Shown piece by piece: positions 1 to 13,403 of a stretch of 64,000 nucleotides of DNA. The position numbers and the translations under genes are program-made. The notes under the pieces were generated by a model. That model ran no database searches, was not told where the DNA came from, and saw only the letters and a list, made by a program, of their open reading frames with translations. Positions within the stretch are counted from its first letter, which is position 1. Every line of letters begins with the position of its first letter. Origin of the DNA: Tyto alba. Taxonomy: Eukaryota; Chordata; Aves; Strigiformes; Tytonidae. Where the stretch lies: the NCBI RefSeq assembly GCF_018691265.1, contig NW_024881321.1, forward strand, positions 13,767,387 through 13,831,386. The letters run 5' to 3'.

Positions 1-144
1 TTTAAATTCTTATTTTATAAAGGAAATCAATTAAATCTTAATTTGGTCCACTTGCTGTTACTGTCATTTGATAATCATGGATTCATAGATTAATTATAAT
101 ATTTGGTGAGCCTATATCCAGGAATTTATACTACCAATATTAGC

Positions 145-197
145 TATTATTGTTATTGTTATTGTTATTGTTATTGTTATTCTTATTGTTATTATTG
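145..197. repeat. (TTATTG)n microsatellite
   Basis: About eight imperfect copies of a six-base TTATTG unit, with one C substitution near the end and a shift to TTATTA in the last unit. A simple slippage repeat. Confidence 0.9.
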
Positions 198-1833
198 AAG
201 TAACATAGTAAATTAAAAGATAAATGTAAGTCTGGTTTATACAGACAAGTTTCAGTTTATAATTGAGGAAACAAAAGCATAAAGCAATGAAGTGACCTTA
301 ATGGTTTGTGTATAATAACAGCCAGCCTATGAGATAGCATTTCTCTCCTGACTCAGAACCCAGTTCTTCATGCATTGTATCATGCTCCATGATATACTTA
401 GAATTCATTGTTCCTTACCACTAAAAAGAATTATTTAACTAAATAAATACCTACCTTATTACATATCTCAGTCATTAGCAGAGTTAGTGTACCAAAATAA
501 GATGATGAGTACATGTTAATTTATCAGTAGATTTAGAGTTCTTGTTTTCTGAACTCCATATTTATCTTACAGAAATATTGCAGACAACATGTCTTATAGC
601 TATCTAAATATAGTTATCTCTCTGTAAGTAAGGTGCAGGTCAAATCTTAGGAGGTACAGAAATGTGGTATTTCTAAATGGTATTCAATTGAATGTAATTA
701 TACATATCTAAGTATTAGATTCTGTACTTCTTAAAATTTTTGGACTTCAACAGAAATTTTGTGTGATGAGATTTGAGAGATCAGGCTCAAAAACTTGTAA
801 ACTTGGAGTTCCCAGGTGATGAGCCTTTATAAGGCATTGCAGAATCAGAATTATATAGCTTCTCCTGTGCAGAAAGACCATACCATAAACTCTCATCTTT
901 TATGTACTGTGTAAAAACTTACAAAGGACCTTACTGGATCGAGCAGAGATGGACCAGGTGAAGCCAGGAATGAACTAGCTTCACATCTAGCGCTAATAAA
1001 AGGCGATTTCCGATTGCTTGGCCATTCTCATTTTTAAAAATTCCTTCTAAAGAAATTGATCTGATGTTATGGTATAATATGAACATTCTTACTCATGTTA
1101 TCAAACTTTTTTTTTTCCCCATGTTAGTTTCTTTACAACTAATTTTCAAATTATAAGGTGTAGAAAAAAAATGTGGTTTATCTTCGTAGTAACTTAACCT
1201 AAATGAGTTCAGAATTCCTTTGGGAATATAAAACAGTTCATCAGGTCTACATTTTTTTTTTTTTCCCCCCAGGGAAGAAGCTTGCTGATTTATTTATAAT
1301 ATTCAAAACCAATTAAAATGCCCTCTAATTATTAGAAATACTTAATCTTCTCTAAGGCAATATAAAAATGAAAATAATTAAAATAACAGCAGAGAAATTG
1401 AGTATAAAGAATAACTGTACTAATTGTAAGGCATTATTAGAAGAAAACTACTGGAAAATTTACCCACAGTTTTGATAATGTCCTTTGCTTGCTAAAATGA
1501 TCTGTATTTTCTATTTGGAAATATATAGGAAAGGTATAAAAAAGTCTATGCTTATAAACTTTTCTCAAATAGTATAGACTAGAGAATTTGGGAGAGAAAA
1601 AAAATGCATACTCGCTGTTTTATATTTATATAAACTCCATAAGAAGTACCACCTACACTGTAGCTACACTAGAGCATAGTTTAAAACTGTTGTGTAAGAA
1701 CCTAGTTATTCAAATCAAAAATTAGTAGTTACAAAGTGGTTTTGCAATCTCTACAATGCAATTATCCTGCATGGTTTATGAAAGTCTGGCAAATTTTTCA
1801 CATGTTCCTTTGGAATCAATTTATTAATTAAAA

Positions 1834-1885
1834 AATTAGGTCAGCTCCATTGACCTAATTAACTCTAATAAAACCAACTAGGTCA
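1834..1885. promoter_or_regulatory. Cluster of three AGGTCA half-sites with a perfect 10-bp inverted repeat
   Basis: AATTAGGTCA at 1834-1843 is followed after seven bases by its exact reverse complement TGACCTAATT at 1851-1860. A third AGGTCA lies at 1880-1885. AGGTCA is the core half-site of many nuclear receptors, so this could be a composite element, but an inverted repeat with a seven-base spacer is not one of the standard arrangements. It could equally be a chance hairpin in AT-rich DNA. No promoter context is visible. Confidence 0.2.
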
Positions 1886-3575
1886 TAATTAAGATTCTCC
1901 TTTCACATAGGTATTTTCTGTCTCTTTAGTGTCATTTAAGTCTGGAGGGCTAGTACAATTATTTCATGCTCTTTGTGTTTTACTCTGTCACCTGATCTGC
2001 TTATTTAAAACAACATGTGTCCCAAAGCTAACAAAAGCAAGGGACAAAATACTTTAAATGCCGAATCTAGCATCTGTATTATTCATGTCTTTTGTGGTCT
2101 CTATGAAAATATAGGGAGAACAAAATCTGTGCTAAAGAATAAGAAGAATCTTATAATCCTCACTGTATTGTCACTGCACCTTTCAGGGAACCAGAAAGGT
2201 TACTGGTTTACATGGTTTGAGCTTCAAAATTTTGTCAGCTGTCAGGTTAGGAAGTATTGATTGCACATGCGTTACTGGGTTAGGTTTGTTGCACTGAAGA
2301 ACTATGTTGTTAAAAAGACACTGTCTGTACTACAGAAAGCAAATAGCAAGTTGCTTCATAATTAAGTTAAAGCAGTATGCCTATCCAAGCATAACGACTT
2401 CATAGCAAGACTGGGTTCATCTTTTGTATTAGGTTTATACTTACAAGAAGCTTGTTGGAACAGGATGGTGAGGTGTATAAATAGCACTCTACAGAAAGCT
2501 CCAATGTGTTTACTCTAAGCTGTTTGTCCCCGTTTCTGCTGTTGTTGGTTAACAGGGGAAGATAGGCCACCTAGATGATGTGTTACCCAAATTAGGCACC
2601 TATTTTAAGAGGGAATAAGCCACTTTCTTTACATGTTTATTTATCTCCTCTTTCTGAGAGACCTAAAATAGCTTAGATGAGAAGTCTAATCTTTCAGATA
2701 GTTATTGCAAGTTAAAAGAGCTATAGTAAGTTAATCATTGCAGTAAATTAATCATGCTTGTTGCAGTCTGACCATAGGCCAGATTGTCTAATAATTCCTT
2801 CTCCAGAAGAAATTGATGATAAAGTGAGTAACACAACAGAAGCCCTGAATAACCTCTGAGGAGAGTGCCCCATGGGAAAAGAGGCAATCCAGAAAGACTT
2901 AGCTAGGAAGTGTCTTAGTTGCAGGAACAAATGTTGAAAGAGAGGAAAAATCCTCTAGCTTCCAGAACTCATAAATATGTCAAAAGTCTTTTTGTCAAGT
3001 AGCTAGATGACTCAGTTAATTCAAAACAGTAAAATAACGATCATCTAGTGATTATATCTGGTGTGAAAGTAAAATGCCAGCTGAAAGATTATTTAATGCC
3101 CTCATAGCACATTTTACATGGGCCTTAAATGTTGCTGTTTCCAAAACTTCCACTAGAAGAAAATTAAAAGTTATGGGAATCAGCTCCAGTCAAAAGCCAC
3201 TGTTGGTAACAATCAATGTCACTAAGCTCCTTGCTTGGCCAAAGATGACTGCAGCGCTGTGGCAGCTGTGATCACCTTTTTATATAATGCATATCGTAAG
3301 CTACTTTCCTATTCTAGCATTCACATAGTAGACTGGTGTAAACACTACTTTCTGTTTCTTCTGAGGGTACTTAATATAATTAAAAACTCTAATGTATGAA
3401 TCAAATATGATATTGGCAGACTCTGCTTCAAATTGTTCCACTATTCTTATCTATTTATTTATATTTTTACAGACTTTACTTCAGAAACAGATATTATAAC
3501 CAAGTTCAAGCTAGTGGATGACTTTAAAGCATTAATTCACCAAAGAACAAATAACTATAAACACAGTTGGAAAAC

Positions 3576-3594
3576 AAAAAAAAAAAAAAAAAAA
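3576..3594. repeat. Poly(A) tract
   Basis: A run of 19 A bases. There is no recognisable retrocopy upstream of it, so it is listed only as a homopolymer. Confidence 0.9.
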
Positions 3595-4017
3595 GGAACT
3601 TTCCTTTTTAGAAATCTAATAAAATATCAATAAGCAACAATTTTATAATGAAGTTTTGTTCTCTGGAGAGTACCTTACACATCTTCCTTGCCTTTTTTTT
3701 TTTGCCTAATAAAAGATAGATAGAAAATAGTCACTATAATTTAGATGGAAAATTCTATTCTGTATGTGCAATGCCATCCTTAGACTGTTTATCCTTCCTC
3801 CTATTTACCCATCGGTACATCAGTACATTATAATTCAGGCTACAGAAAGTCATAAGTGATTGTTCATAAATCATAATAAAATATGTCACATAACATCTAG
3901 GTTTTAGTGTAATACTGGAGTTATCTGGTGAGACAATCTGGACATTTAAATTGTATGTACTTTTCCTTTATCTAGGAAACAACATAGTTTTCCAGGTAGT
4001 AAATGGGATACACTTGT

Positions 4018-4019
<2 letters not shown>

Positions 4020-4051
<32 letters not shown>
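4020..4051. repeat. (CA)n microsatellite
   Basis: About 16 uninterrupted CA dinucleotides. Confidence 0.95.
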
Positions 4052-4054
<3 letters not shown>

Positions 4055-4352
4055 AGGGAAAAAACTTTTTTCTTGTAATATTCTTTATTTTTCATGAGAA
4101 ATGGATACAGAGTATTATCTGAGCATAATGTTTTTTAAAGGGTGGAAAAGTAGGAAAAATAGTGTAATGATCTTAAGTTATGTTGAAACAACACAAGTTT
4201 TATCAACTATAGATACACATATATCTGTTTCTAAAAATGTTATCCTTGTTACTATGGAAATTAAATGACTCACTATGGAAACTAAACGGCCCACTGTAGG
4301 AGAAGATCAGATTTGAGACCATCTAAAGAACCTGAGGAAACTGGAGGATGAA

Positions 4353-5728
4353 GTGGCTAAGCCACTATCTATCATATTTGCAGAGTCACGGTGGTTCAGT
4401 GAAGTTCCCACTGACTGGAAAAGGGGAAACATAACTCCCATTATTAAAAAGGGAAAACACAGGACAGTCATCTTGCTGAAAAATATGCTCAGTTTCACCT
4501 CTGTGCCCAGCAAGATTGTGGAGTTCATCTTCCTGAAAACTATGCTAGGGCACATGGAAATGAGGTAATCGGTGACAACCAACATAGCTTCACTAAAGGA
4601 AAATTTTGCCTGACAAATTTAGTGGCCTCCTACAATGGGGTTATAGTGTTTGTGGATAAGGGAAGAACAACTGATGTCATCTACCTGGACTTGTGAAAAG
4701 CATCTGACACTGTCCTGCACGACATCCTTGTCTCTAAATGGGAGAGACATGGATGTGACAGATGGACCACTTGGTGGATAAGATTGGCTGGATGGTTGCA
4801 CTCAAAGAGTTGTGGTCAACGGCTTGAATGTCCAAGTGGAGAGCAGCAGTGCGTCGCATTCCCCATGGGCTGGTATTGGGACTAGTGCTGTTTAATATCT
4901 TTGCTGGCGACATGGATATTGGGATTGAGTGCACTCTCAGTAAGTTTGCCAATGACACCAAGCTGTGTGATGCAGTCAACACGCTGGAGGGAAAGGATGG
5001 CATCCAGAGGGACTTTGACAGGCTTGAGGGTTGGGCCCATACAAACCTCATGAAGTTCAACAAGGCCAAGTTCAAGGTCCTGCACATGGATTGGGGAAAT
5101 CTCATGCACAAATACAGGTTGGGAGAATGGATTGAGAGCAGCCCTGAGGAGAAGGTCTTGGGTGTGTTTGTTGATAAGAAGCTCAACATGACTTGTCAAT
5201 GTCTGTTTGCAGCCCAGAAAGCCGGTCATATCCTGGGCTGCACCAAAATAAGCATGACGGGCAGGTCGAAGGAGGTGATTCTCCCCCTCTACTCAGCTCT
5301 TGTGAAACACCACCTGGAGTACTGCTTTCAGTTCCAGGGCCTCAATATAAGAAGGAGATGGTCCTGTTGGAGTAAATCCAGATAAGGCCCATGAAGAGAT
5401 CAGAAGGCTGGAGCACCTCCCCTATGAGGACAGGCTGAGAGAGTTGGGGTTCAGCCTGGACAAGAAAAGGCTCTGGGGAGACCATATAGCAGCCTTCCAG
5501 TACCTTAAGGGGGCCTATAAGAAAGCTGGAGAGGGACTTTTTACAAGGGCATGTAGTGGTAGGATGAGGGGTAATGGATTTAAACTGAAAGAGGGCAAAT
5601 TTAGATTAGATGTTACGAAGAAATTCTTCACTATGAAGATGGGGAGACACTGGCACAGATTGACCAGAGAAGTTGTGGATGCCCACTACCTGGAAGTGCT
5701 GGATGGGGCTTTGAGCAACCTGGCCTAG
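4353..5728 (+). pseudogene. CR1-a reverse-transcriptase remnant
   Basis: Three open pieces in different frames together cover much of the CR1 second-frame protein. The first (4353-4568) holds the early fingers region with EVPTDWKRGNITPI. The second (4828-5385, 185 residues) holds motif B (degraded to IPHGLVLGLVLFN) and the catalytic-box region, which reads FANDTKL, so the first of the two metal-binding aspartates is asparagine (codon 4951-4953). The third (5444-5728) holds the C-terminal part with KEGKFRLD. The stretch between the first two has an in-frame stop and a frame change. Loss of the catalytic Asp and broken frames make this inactive. Confidence 0.9.
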
Positions 5729-5800
5729 TGGAAGGTGTCCCTGCTTGTGGCAGGGGAGGTTAGAACTAGATGATCTTTAAGGTCCCTTCTAACCCAAAGC

Positions 5801-5892
5801 ATTCTATGATTCTATGATTCTATGATTCTATGATTCTATGATTCTATGATTCTATGATTCTATGATTCTATGATTGATTCTATGATTCTATG
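5801..5892 (+). repeat. Expanded CR1 3' octamer tail (ATTCTATG)n
   Basis: Nine perfect ATTCTATG units (5801-5872), a four-base interruption ATTG, then two more perfect units (5877-5892). CR1 copies usually end in only a few units, as the other copies in this window do, so this tail has probably grown by slippage after insertion. Confidence 0.95.
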
Positions 5893-6953
5893 ATTTATTT
5901 TAACACTTCTCTATGTGACCCTAACTGTAAAATTACATGATTTTACTTGATATACCTAATAGCAACTTTAGCAGCAAGATTAACAAGCAAAGTAAAGCAA
6001 AACACCACAAGAAGTTCTGGAACTTACTGAAATTTTAGTCAATAAACAGAACTTTGACATTTTTTCTTCCCTGCCATTAATATATTTTTCTTTGTTTTCT
6101 TTATCATGGAAGGAAATGCTTATTTCTTATGCAATATAATAAAAAATAAATTTGTTTTTTGCTTGAAGACAAGAAATTTTCACAAGAACAGCCAGTACAG
6201 TTACACAGCTACTGGATTTTAAGTTTCTTTTTTATTTAACCAAACTATTAGGAATCAGGTCTGCATTTGTTCACAAACCACTTAAGAACTGGAAAAAAAA
6301 ATGAAGAAGTCTATGTTAGTCAAGTCTTCTTCTGGGGACAGAGAATGCAATAACCAATTGCTCATCCCAGGGGAAAAAAAGCACAGCTTGGAAATTTGAT
6401 ATGTCTATAAATATTCCTGAAATTTTGCTTTTAATGAGATGGATACATTTGCAAGCTTTTATATGCTAAAAACTCAGATTCTGGGTGGTTAACTCTTTTA
6501 CAGAAAAAAACTGCAGAGATGAGTAATTGCCTATCCAGATGACTAAGAAGTATCTTAATTAAGCCATAAGGAGCTGGATGTTTCCAGAATTTGTCAGCTA
6601 TGTTGATAAAAATTGAATTTGAAACATGCACATTGCTGTGCGTGGGAACAGTAGCTGTAGAATAGAAATTATGACATCTGTGGCAACATTTTGTCCATAT
6701 CATATAGATGTAAAATTAAGGATGATCTCTGCTCAAGAAGTGTGGTTTACCTCATTTGAAAGAGGATCTATAAATTTATCCCTCAGCTCAAGTTGTGTAC
6801 ATGGCTTTTTAACATGGCATTTAAAGACTGTTAAGAAATATAATTCCTTTAGGATGATCCTATTGTATCAGATCCAAGGATAATTAATTATTGAAGAGAA
6901 AATATTCCTCCGTTCCTTCTGTTTCTTCTGATGTGCAGTCTTAGCAGTAGTTT

Positions 6954-7013
<60 letters not shown>

Positions 7014-7053
7014 GTTTGTTTGTTTGTTTGTTTGTTTGTTTGTTTGTTTGTTT
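6954..7053. repeat. Compound (GTTA)n(GTTT)n microsatellite
   Basis: About 14 perfect GTTA units (6954-7009) run straight into about 11 GTTT units (7010-7053) without a spacer. The two arrays differ by one base per unit, so one was probably derived from the other by a point change that spread by slippage. Confidence 0.95.
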
Positions 7054-10000
7054 TCCCCAGTAGGAGTGATGAACTGAGAAGCTAAATATTGCAATTAGAT
7101 GACTTATTGTCATCTATTTGTTAAGGAATTTAATCTCACTAGAATCTTTTATCTGGCTTTTTCTGTAGCAATAAACTTACCTGTACTAGACAGTACTCTG
7201 AGTTTGTGACCTGAATAAGAACTTTTAGGACTGGTGATTAACTGGGGAATTTTTTTTGCTTTGTTATTTTGTTAATTTTGGATTGAGTAATACTACATAG
7301 CATACCATTTTGCTTCTAGATTAGCTGTCATTAATTTCAGCCCTCTACATGCCAAAAGAAACACTTGAGCTTCTGCATTTGGTATTAAAAAGTAACTGTT
7401 CCTCAGATGGGAGTCATCACCTGACTACATGTAGAGACCGCCACAGTGAAGAAAACTATGCTTGGGATAGTAAGTATATGCTCCCTTTACAATCAGTGAA
7501 GAGGAATAGACACTTGTAGTACCTAGGTATAGAAGCATACAATTGACAGAGATCAGATTGACTGTTTACTAGAAGGTCTTTCTCTCTTCATTGACTATAA
7601 ATGAGTGACATTTCCAGTCTTTTTAAATAACAAGAGTATGATGAGTAAACTTGCTGAGGAGGTTTAAGGGAGAGGGAAGAGCAACAGAAATATATTGCAC
7701 TAGGCAACAGAATGATTTTCTTCTTAAAAAGTATAGATTCTAAGGGTTTGAGATTTATTTTCTTTAAAAGATACGGCTGGTCCCTAAAGAGCTACAAACC
7801 TGAAATAATATCTATAGCATATCAACATGTTTCCATGTATGCAGTTGTTCTCAAAGTTTTAAAAATGAAATCCACCTTTGCCAGATCATGTGTCTTTGTG
7901 TGCCATCTTCTGCATATAAATCCAAACTAAACAGTTTCTCCTTCAAAACCTTACTTTTTGTTAACTAATCAATTTAAAAATAAAATTTTATTTCTAGGAA
8001 TAGTCTTGCATTCTCTTTCCCACTTATATAAAAACCCCAGTAACTACCACCATTTTACCATTTCTCAGTTGGGGTAGCAGCAGATTGTTTCCTGCAGGTT
8101 AGAAAATTAAGATGACACTTCAAGTGCACAAGAATGTAAAGTAAGAGCCATAAGAACATTGTATAGTTAAGAACCATAATATGTAAATTAAAGACCATAC
8201 AGTTTCATACTTCATCTCTGATGATGGCAAATAATAGATGCTTTAGAGAAGAGTGCTGGAACACAAAGCTATAGTGTAGGAAGCACAAAATATCACTTCC
8301 ATTAACAAAGCTTCCTATTCATGAATGTTTTTCTTTTTTGAACTTATCTGATGACTTTTGTATTTCATATAAGTTTTTGCCATCTGCTACATTCTATAAA
8401 AATCATTTCCACAGTTTAACAATGCATGGAGTGATAAGAATGTCCCCCTTTGTTAATGTGAAAACTTGTCTGCAAGTGTTTAAGTTAAAGGGGTGGCTGT
8501 TAGCTACCTTTAGTTGCTGGCACTAACATTTATGCCTGGGACAGGAGTGAACACTGCACTACTTCTCTGTTTGAAGATGTTGGAAGAAATAAACAGGAGC
8601 TCCACAAAACATTCTTGTTGTAATTTCAGGTGTTTCTCCATAAATAGAAAATATTACTATAGACATTGGAAAGTAGGTGTATTTGCATAAGGTCTCCATG
8701 AAGATATATGAGGTTTTATTTTTTTAAGAACAGATATTAAAAAAAAAAATCAGGGGAAAAAAGTATTTAAAAATTAAAAAGGGCTTAATAAGTTTGTTCT
8801 TTTGGACAGATAATAGAAAATTTTATGGGTAGTTGGTGAAAGAATATGTGGAATGAAAGAAAATGCAGAAAATGCAGACAACACCGTACTTTGAGAGGAT
8901 AGATTCAGAAATCATGGCCACAATAATCTGAAATCATCAATGTGAAATGTGTAGAAGTAAATAATACTGTTCAAGCTCATGTAAGGAGTTTTTTATGTAC
9001 ATGGTATATAAAGAATACAGCTCACTTATACCATCACTAATAGTTTTTTTGACAAAAGATAAATATTCTAAGAATAATGTAAAAAGAGGTATAATTTAAC
9101 AGTTTTGATATTCAATGGCACAAAAGGAGAAAACACTGAGTTGGTGTATTGTCACTTTGGCTAAAGCATTGGCAAAAATCTTTGCTCTAGCAATTGCTTT
9201 TAATAAATTACTGGCAGTATTATGGAGAAGTGAAAACAGTGTTCATGCTTTTGCCCCTGTTCATCCACCTTACAATACAGAAGCTGTATTTTTTTTTCTT
9301 CTTGTATTAGGATAGTTTTCCCTATAGAGGAACTCTAAATCTTTGCTGTCCCATAAATATGTGAACATAAACAGTGATTTATTGCAATTTAGCTCCTGTT
9401 TTGGTGGAGGAGGTTTATGGTGCTGAGAAAACTCATTAATCTAATTCACAGCTCATAGTATAAACATAACCTTTACAATATATAACAGCAGAAATTATGT
9501 GTGGTTATGATTTACTGTTTGTGTTTTGGAAGGAGAAAGAAGTGCAAACTTGTTTTGCCACTTCCAGTTTTAATATTAATTGATTAAGATGAAGAATTAA
9601 TATGAAACTGCTATAAATAACAATCTATGTGTATTTAGTTTTTGATACAAGTTTCTTTTTAAATATTAAATATTAAAATTCAGAAGCTGTGAGAACAGTG
9701 TACTGTGATTCAGACAAGCAGCTTTAAAAAACATTTTCCAAACAAGCAGAATTGCTATTAAGCTGCTCATTTATTAGGACAATAAATCTACTTGAAAGAT
9801 AGATTTCTGGAGTTGTCTCTTGAACATCCATGTAATACAGAAAAATAAGAGATTAAGTAACTGTGTTGTAGTAGTGTTAAATTGCTCTTTAGGTTTACAT
9901 ACTTAAGTATGAATATTTTATTAGGATTCATATTCTCACTGAAGTGTAAAACCTCAATTTTGAATCAAGAGTGGTTGTTAATATAATAATTGTAATATAT

Positions 10001-11575
10001 TCATATCATGTAATGCTATTATGAGTTTACTTGTGCTTCTACTGAATTTTAAGAGAAAACTGTGATGCTTTAATAATAGGCATATTTTTTGTTAAATGAT
10101 CAAAAGAACTATCAAAATTTGGTGTTCCTGTTTTCAGTCACTTTATAGAAAACCCTGAATAAAGAGATAATACCTATAATTATGAAATCTCAATATTTTT
10201 TATATACATTCTGGGATGTTCTTAGCATGTTTCTCATAGTTTAACTTTCTATAATATTGTTCAGAGTATTTTGCAAAATGTATATAAGTGATGTAATTGG
10301 AATGTTCCATATACTTAGTTATAGTTTTTTGAAAATGTTACAGTTTATACATAGGAAAGTTAAAAATATGTTATCAAAAACTCTTAACCAATCAATTTAT
10401 GATTCTTTTATAGAACCATATTCTCTGTATAAGTCACTGTTTTAATAGAGACTGTGAAAGTGAACTTTATACAAGATTTGTGGTTTTAAAATAATACTGA
10501 TATATTGATATATTATTATTAATAATAATAATCTTAAAATAATGTATTTTACTATCCAGGGTTTATGAGAAAGTTAGGAACCATTACAGTGATAAACGAT
10601 AAACTAGCTCGTAAAATGTGACTTCCCTTTCACACTTCAAATGAAGCTTCAATTTAAATTTGATAAAATTATGATAAAAATTCCCATTGGAAAGATTTTA
10701 TTATTAAAAGCCTTTACTTTGTAAGCACTATAATTCCTTCAAATTGTAAGAAAATATTGCTGATTAAAAAGTATTTTATAAAGTGTTGATTACTTTTAGT
10801 TCACCTTTCATCTGAGTTATACCACCACTGGTGGTCTCCTTGTGACCAAAATTTAGTTCTACGAGTCATATCTTGTTCACATTTGTAAGATATAGGGAGG
10901 AAAATGATATCTCTTTATATACTTCTTCACAGTTTTCCTTGATTCCTTTCTTTTGTATGGTCAGAGTTTCAGTACATTTCAAGAAACTAATTTTAAAATT
11001 TCTACTAATGTAGTACATATTCCAGCAATGTAGTTGTACTATGCTATTTGAATTTAAAATATGTGTATTAATTTACAAAATTAGCTGGTGTTAATTACTC
11101 AACTTTCCTTCCAAGCTGTGAAAGGAGGAAACAAATGAAAGCCATCTCTTCAACAGTTGTTAAGAAAATACAATGGTGTCTCTAGTGACATTGAAAGAAC
11201 ATAGATATTCTTTAAGAACAAATTACTAAAAAAATGAAAGTAAATCAAGATCTAGAAAATGGTTTTTATAAATTATTTAGTGACTTAGACATTTAAAATA
11301 CTATTTTTTACTCACCTACACGTTTATGTCTTTATGTGTAATGAGTAATATATTATTCCAAAAGTTAAACAGATGATGTTTGGATGACTCTGGGTGAAGT
11401 TTCTGTTCAATGTGAAGACACTGAGGACATATCAGTTCTTGCAAAGAGTTTTAAGTAATGGGATGATTTAACCTGAAATTCAGTAGAATTTTGCAGATAA
11501 TTTCCCTAGAATCTATTTTAATTTTCAATATCAAAGCTCATCAGTGGAATGCATAAACTATTTTCCTTGTATTAC

Positions 11576-11594
11576 TTTTTTTTTTTTTTTTTTT
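11576..11594. repeat. Poly(T) tract
   Basis: A run of 19 T bases in AT-rich unique DNA. Confidence 0.9.
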
Positions 11595-12539
11595 AACAAT
11601 ATATTTAACTGTCCTGAAGAGCTGATTAAATATTAAAGGAAACCTTTTAGAATATAGTGACTGACGTTTTCAGCTATAAAATATTATAGAATCTGCTTAT
11701 GGGGCTAACAATTTCCCATTTCTTCCAGCAATGGCAGAAAAGTACATTACCAATTCCGGCTTAAAATATATTGAGTTTTGACAGAGTCAAGTAATGTAGA
11801 GCAGTTGTCCATGTTGCAGAAGTGTGAATCATAACAGTGAAATGCTTGGCAATGTATTTTGAAGATTTAAAACGTAAGGGTTGTATACTGACCCTAAATT
11901 GTATAATCAATAATAATGTATGAACAATGATGTAGTAATACTGAGAGTTCTGCTATGGAATTACAGAACCCTAAGTGAGGCAGTCTAGCTAATAAAATGT
12001 TTTCTTGAACGCTAAATCTACTCAGTGAACAATCAGAACTGAACACTGTCATGTTTCAAAGAAGGGCTTTATGTAAAGCAAGCCAGTTTAAATCTAAAAA
12101 GCTTAAGGATGGTTTTTTTTTAATATTTTAATATCCATAAACCCATAAATAAACCCATATATTGTTATACAAATCTGCAAGTACTTTTCTGTAATACCTG
12201 AATAGCAAAAGAAGACAATTCACTTACAGGTTTGGTAAAATAGGCTTAATCATTCAAACCTGAAGATAAATGATTATGATCAGATGGAAGACATTTGTAT
12301 GACAAGGTTATTTCCTGTCTAGACTAAATTTAATCACAGCAAGTACCATTTCATGTAATCCTACTCAAATCTATTCCCATCATTCACTAATTCATTAGCA
12401 GAAATACTCAAGATGAAGAAAATTTAGAACACATAATACAATAGTGTATTTCAATATTACATGTATCAATGTCTCTCACATATACTGTTTCTCACAGTAT
12501 CTTTCTGTACAAAATGTCCAGCATACAGCTAAGCAAGTC

Positions 12540-13343
12540 CATGATATGTTGGGTGAGAAACTGGCTGACAGGTTGAACTCAATGTGTTACAGTAAATGAG
12601 GTTACATCAGGCTGGTGGCCAGTCACAGGTGGGGTTTCCCAGGGCTCAACTTTAGGGCCAGTGCTTTTTAAAGATTTTATAAATGATTTGGATTCAGGAA
12701 TCAAATGTATATTGTTTGTTGATACTAAATTAGGAGGAGCTGTGGACTAAAGAGTAAAGAAGGTAAAGAGGCCTTACAGAGAGATCTGGGCAGACTAGAG
12801 AACTGGGCAATCATCAATCGTATGAAATTTAACGAGAGATAGTGCCACATTCTCTACCTAGGGTGGGGTAACCCTGCTTATACATACAAACTAGAGGACA
12901 AGGGGCTGGAGAGCAACCCCACAGAAAGAGACATGGGGGTTTGGTTTAATGGCAAGTTGAATATGAGTCATCAGTGTGCCCTGGCAGCCAAAAGGGCCAG
13001 CTGTGTCCTGGGGTGCATCAAGCACAGCACAGCAAGCCAGTCCAAGGAGGTGATTGTACCACTCTACACTGCACTGGTGTGGCCCCACCTCAAATACTGT
13101 GTGCAGTTTTGGCCATGTCAATATAAAGACATCAAACTATTAGAGTGTGTCCAAAGGAGTGTGACCAAGATGGTGAAGGGTCTTGAGGGCAAGACATGTG
13201 AGGAGCAGATGAGGTCACTTGGCTTGTTCAGCTTGGAAAAGAGAAGGGTCAGGGGTGACCTCATCACAGTTTACAACTTCTTCAAGGGGGGCAGCAGAGG
13301 GGGAGGTGCTGATGTCTCTCTGGTGATGATTGACAGGACATGA
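12540..13343 (+). pseudogene. CR1-b reverse-transcriptase remnant
   Basis: Reading through frame changes, this covers WVRNWL-like sequence, motif B ([17 protein letters not shown], 12630-12670), the catalytic box and the thumb. The catalytic box reads LFVDTKLGG (around 12712-12738): only one Asp codon (12721-12723) is present where the family has two, consistent with a three-base deletion. A 136-residue open frame (12933-13343) then covers the thumb, with LGCIKHSTASQSKEVIVPLYTALVWPHLKYC-type sequence recognisable from other CR1 copies here. Inactive. Confidence 0.85.
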
Positions 13344-13403
13344 GGAAATGGTACGAAGCTGTATCAGGAGAAGTTCAGACTGGACCTTAGGAAAATAAAG
13401 GTT

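Larger units (their letters stand above)
1..4287. other. AT-rich non-coding stretch
   Basis: I see no gene here. The stretch is AT-rich with stops in all frames; the few open frames of 60-81 codons have no recognisable composition. It holds small microsatellites near 145, 3576 and 4020 and a group of AGGTCA-type half-sites near 1834-1885, listed separately. It could be intron or intergenic DNA. Confidence 0.7.
4288..5892 (+). mobile_element. CR1-a: 5'-truncated CR1 LINE
   Basis: A non-LTR retrotransposon copy of the avian CR1 family, about 1.6 kb, lacking the 5' UTR, the first frame and the endonuclease. It starts inside the reverse-transcriptase region, runs through the palm and thumb and the 3' UTR (conserved motif GGTCCCTTCTAACCC near 5781), and ends in the characteristic ATTCTATG repeat. 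The tail is expanded to 11 copies. Truncation at the 5' end is the usual outcome of target-primed reverse transcription. Frames are broken by indels and stops, so it is not mobile. CR1 identity is secure; the subfamily is not assigned. Confidence 0.95.
5893..12486. other. AT-rich non-coding stretch
   Basis: No gene or recognisable transposon seen. Contains a compound GTTA/GTTT microsatellite at 6954-7053 and a T19 run at 11576-11594. Open frames up to about 90 codons have no recognisable domain. Confidence 0.65.

Noticed and set aside
4734..5229. Minus-strand open frames of 151 and 115 codons
   Set aside because: They are antisense to the CR1-a reverse-transcriptase frame, which explains the sequence fully.
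5801..5892. CRISPR-like array
   Set aside because: It is a contiguous eight-base satellite with no spacers, and it is the known kind of CR1 3' end.
6954..7010. Interstitial telomere-like repeat
   Set aside because: The unit is GTTA/TTAG, not the vertebrate telomeric TTAGGG.
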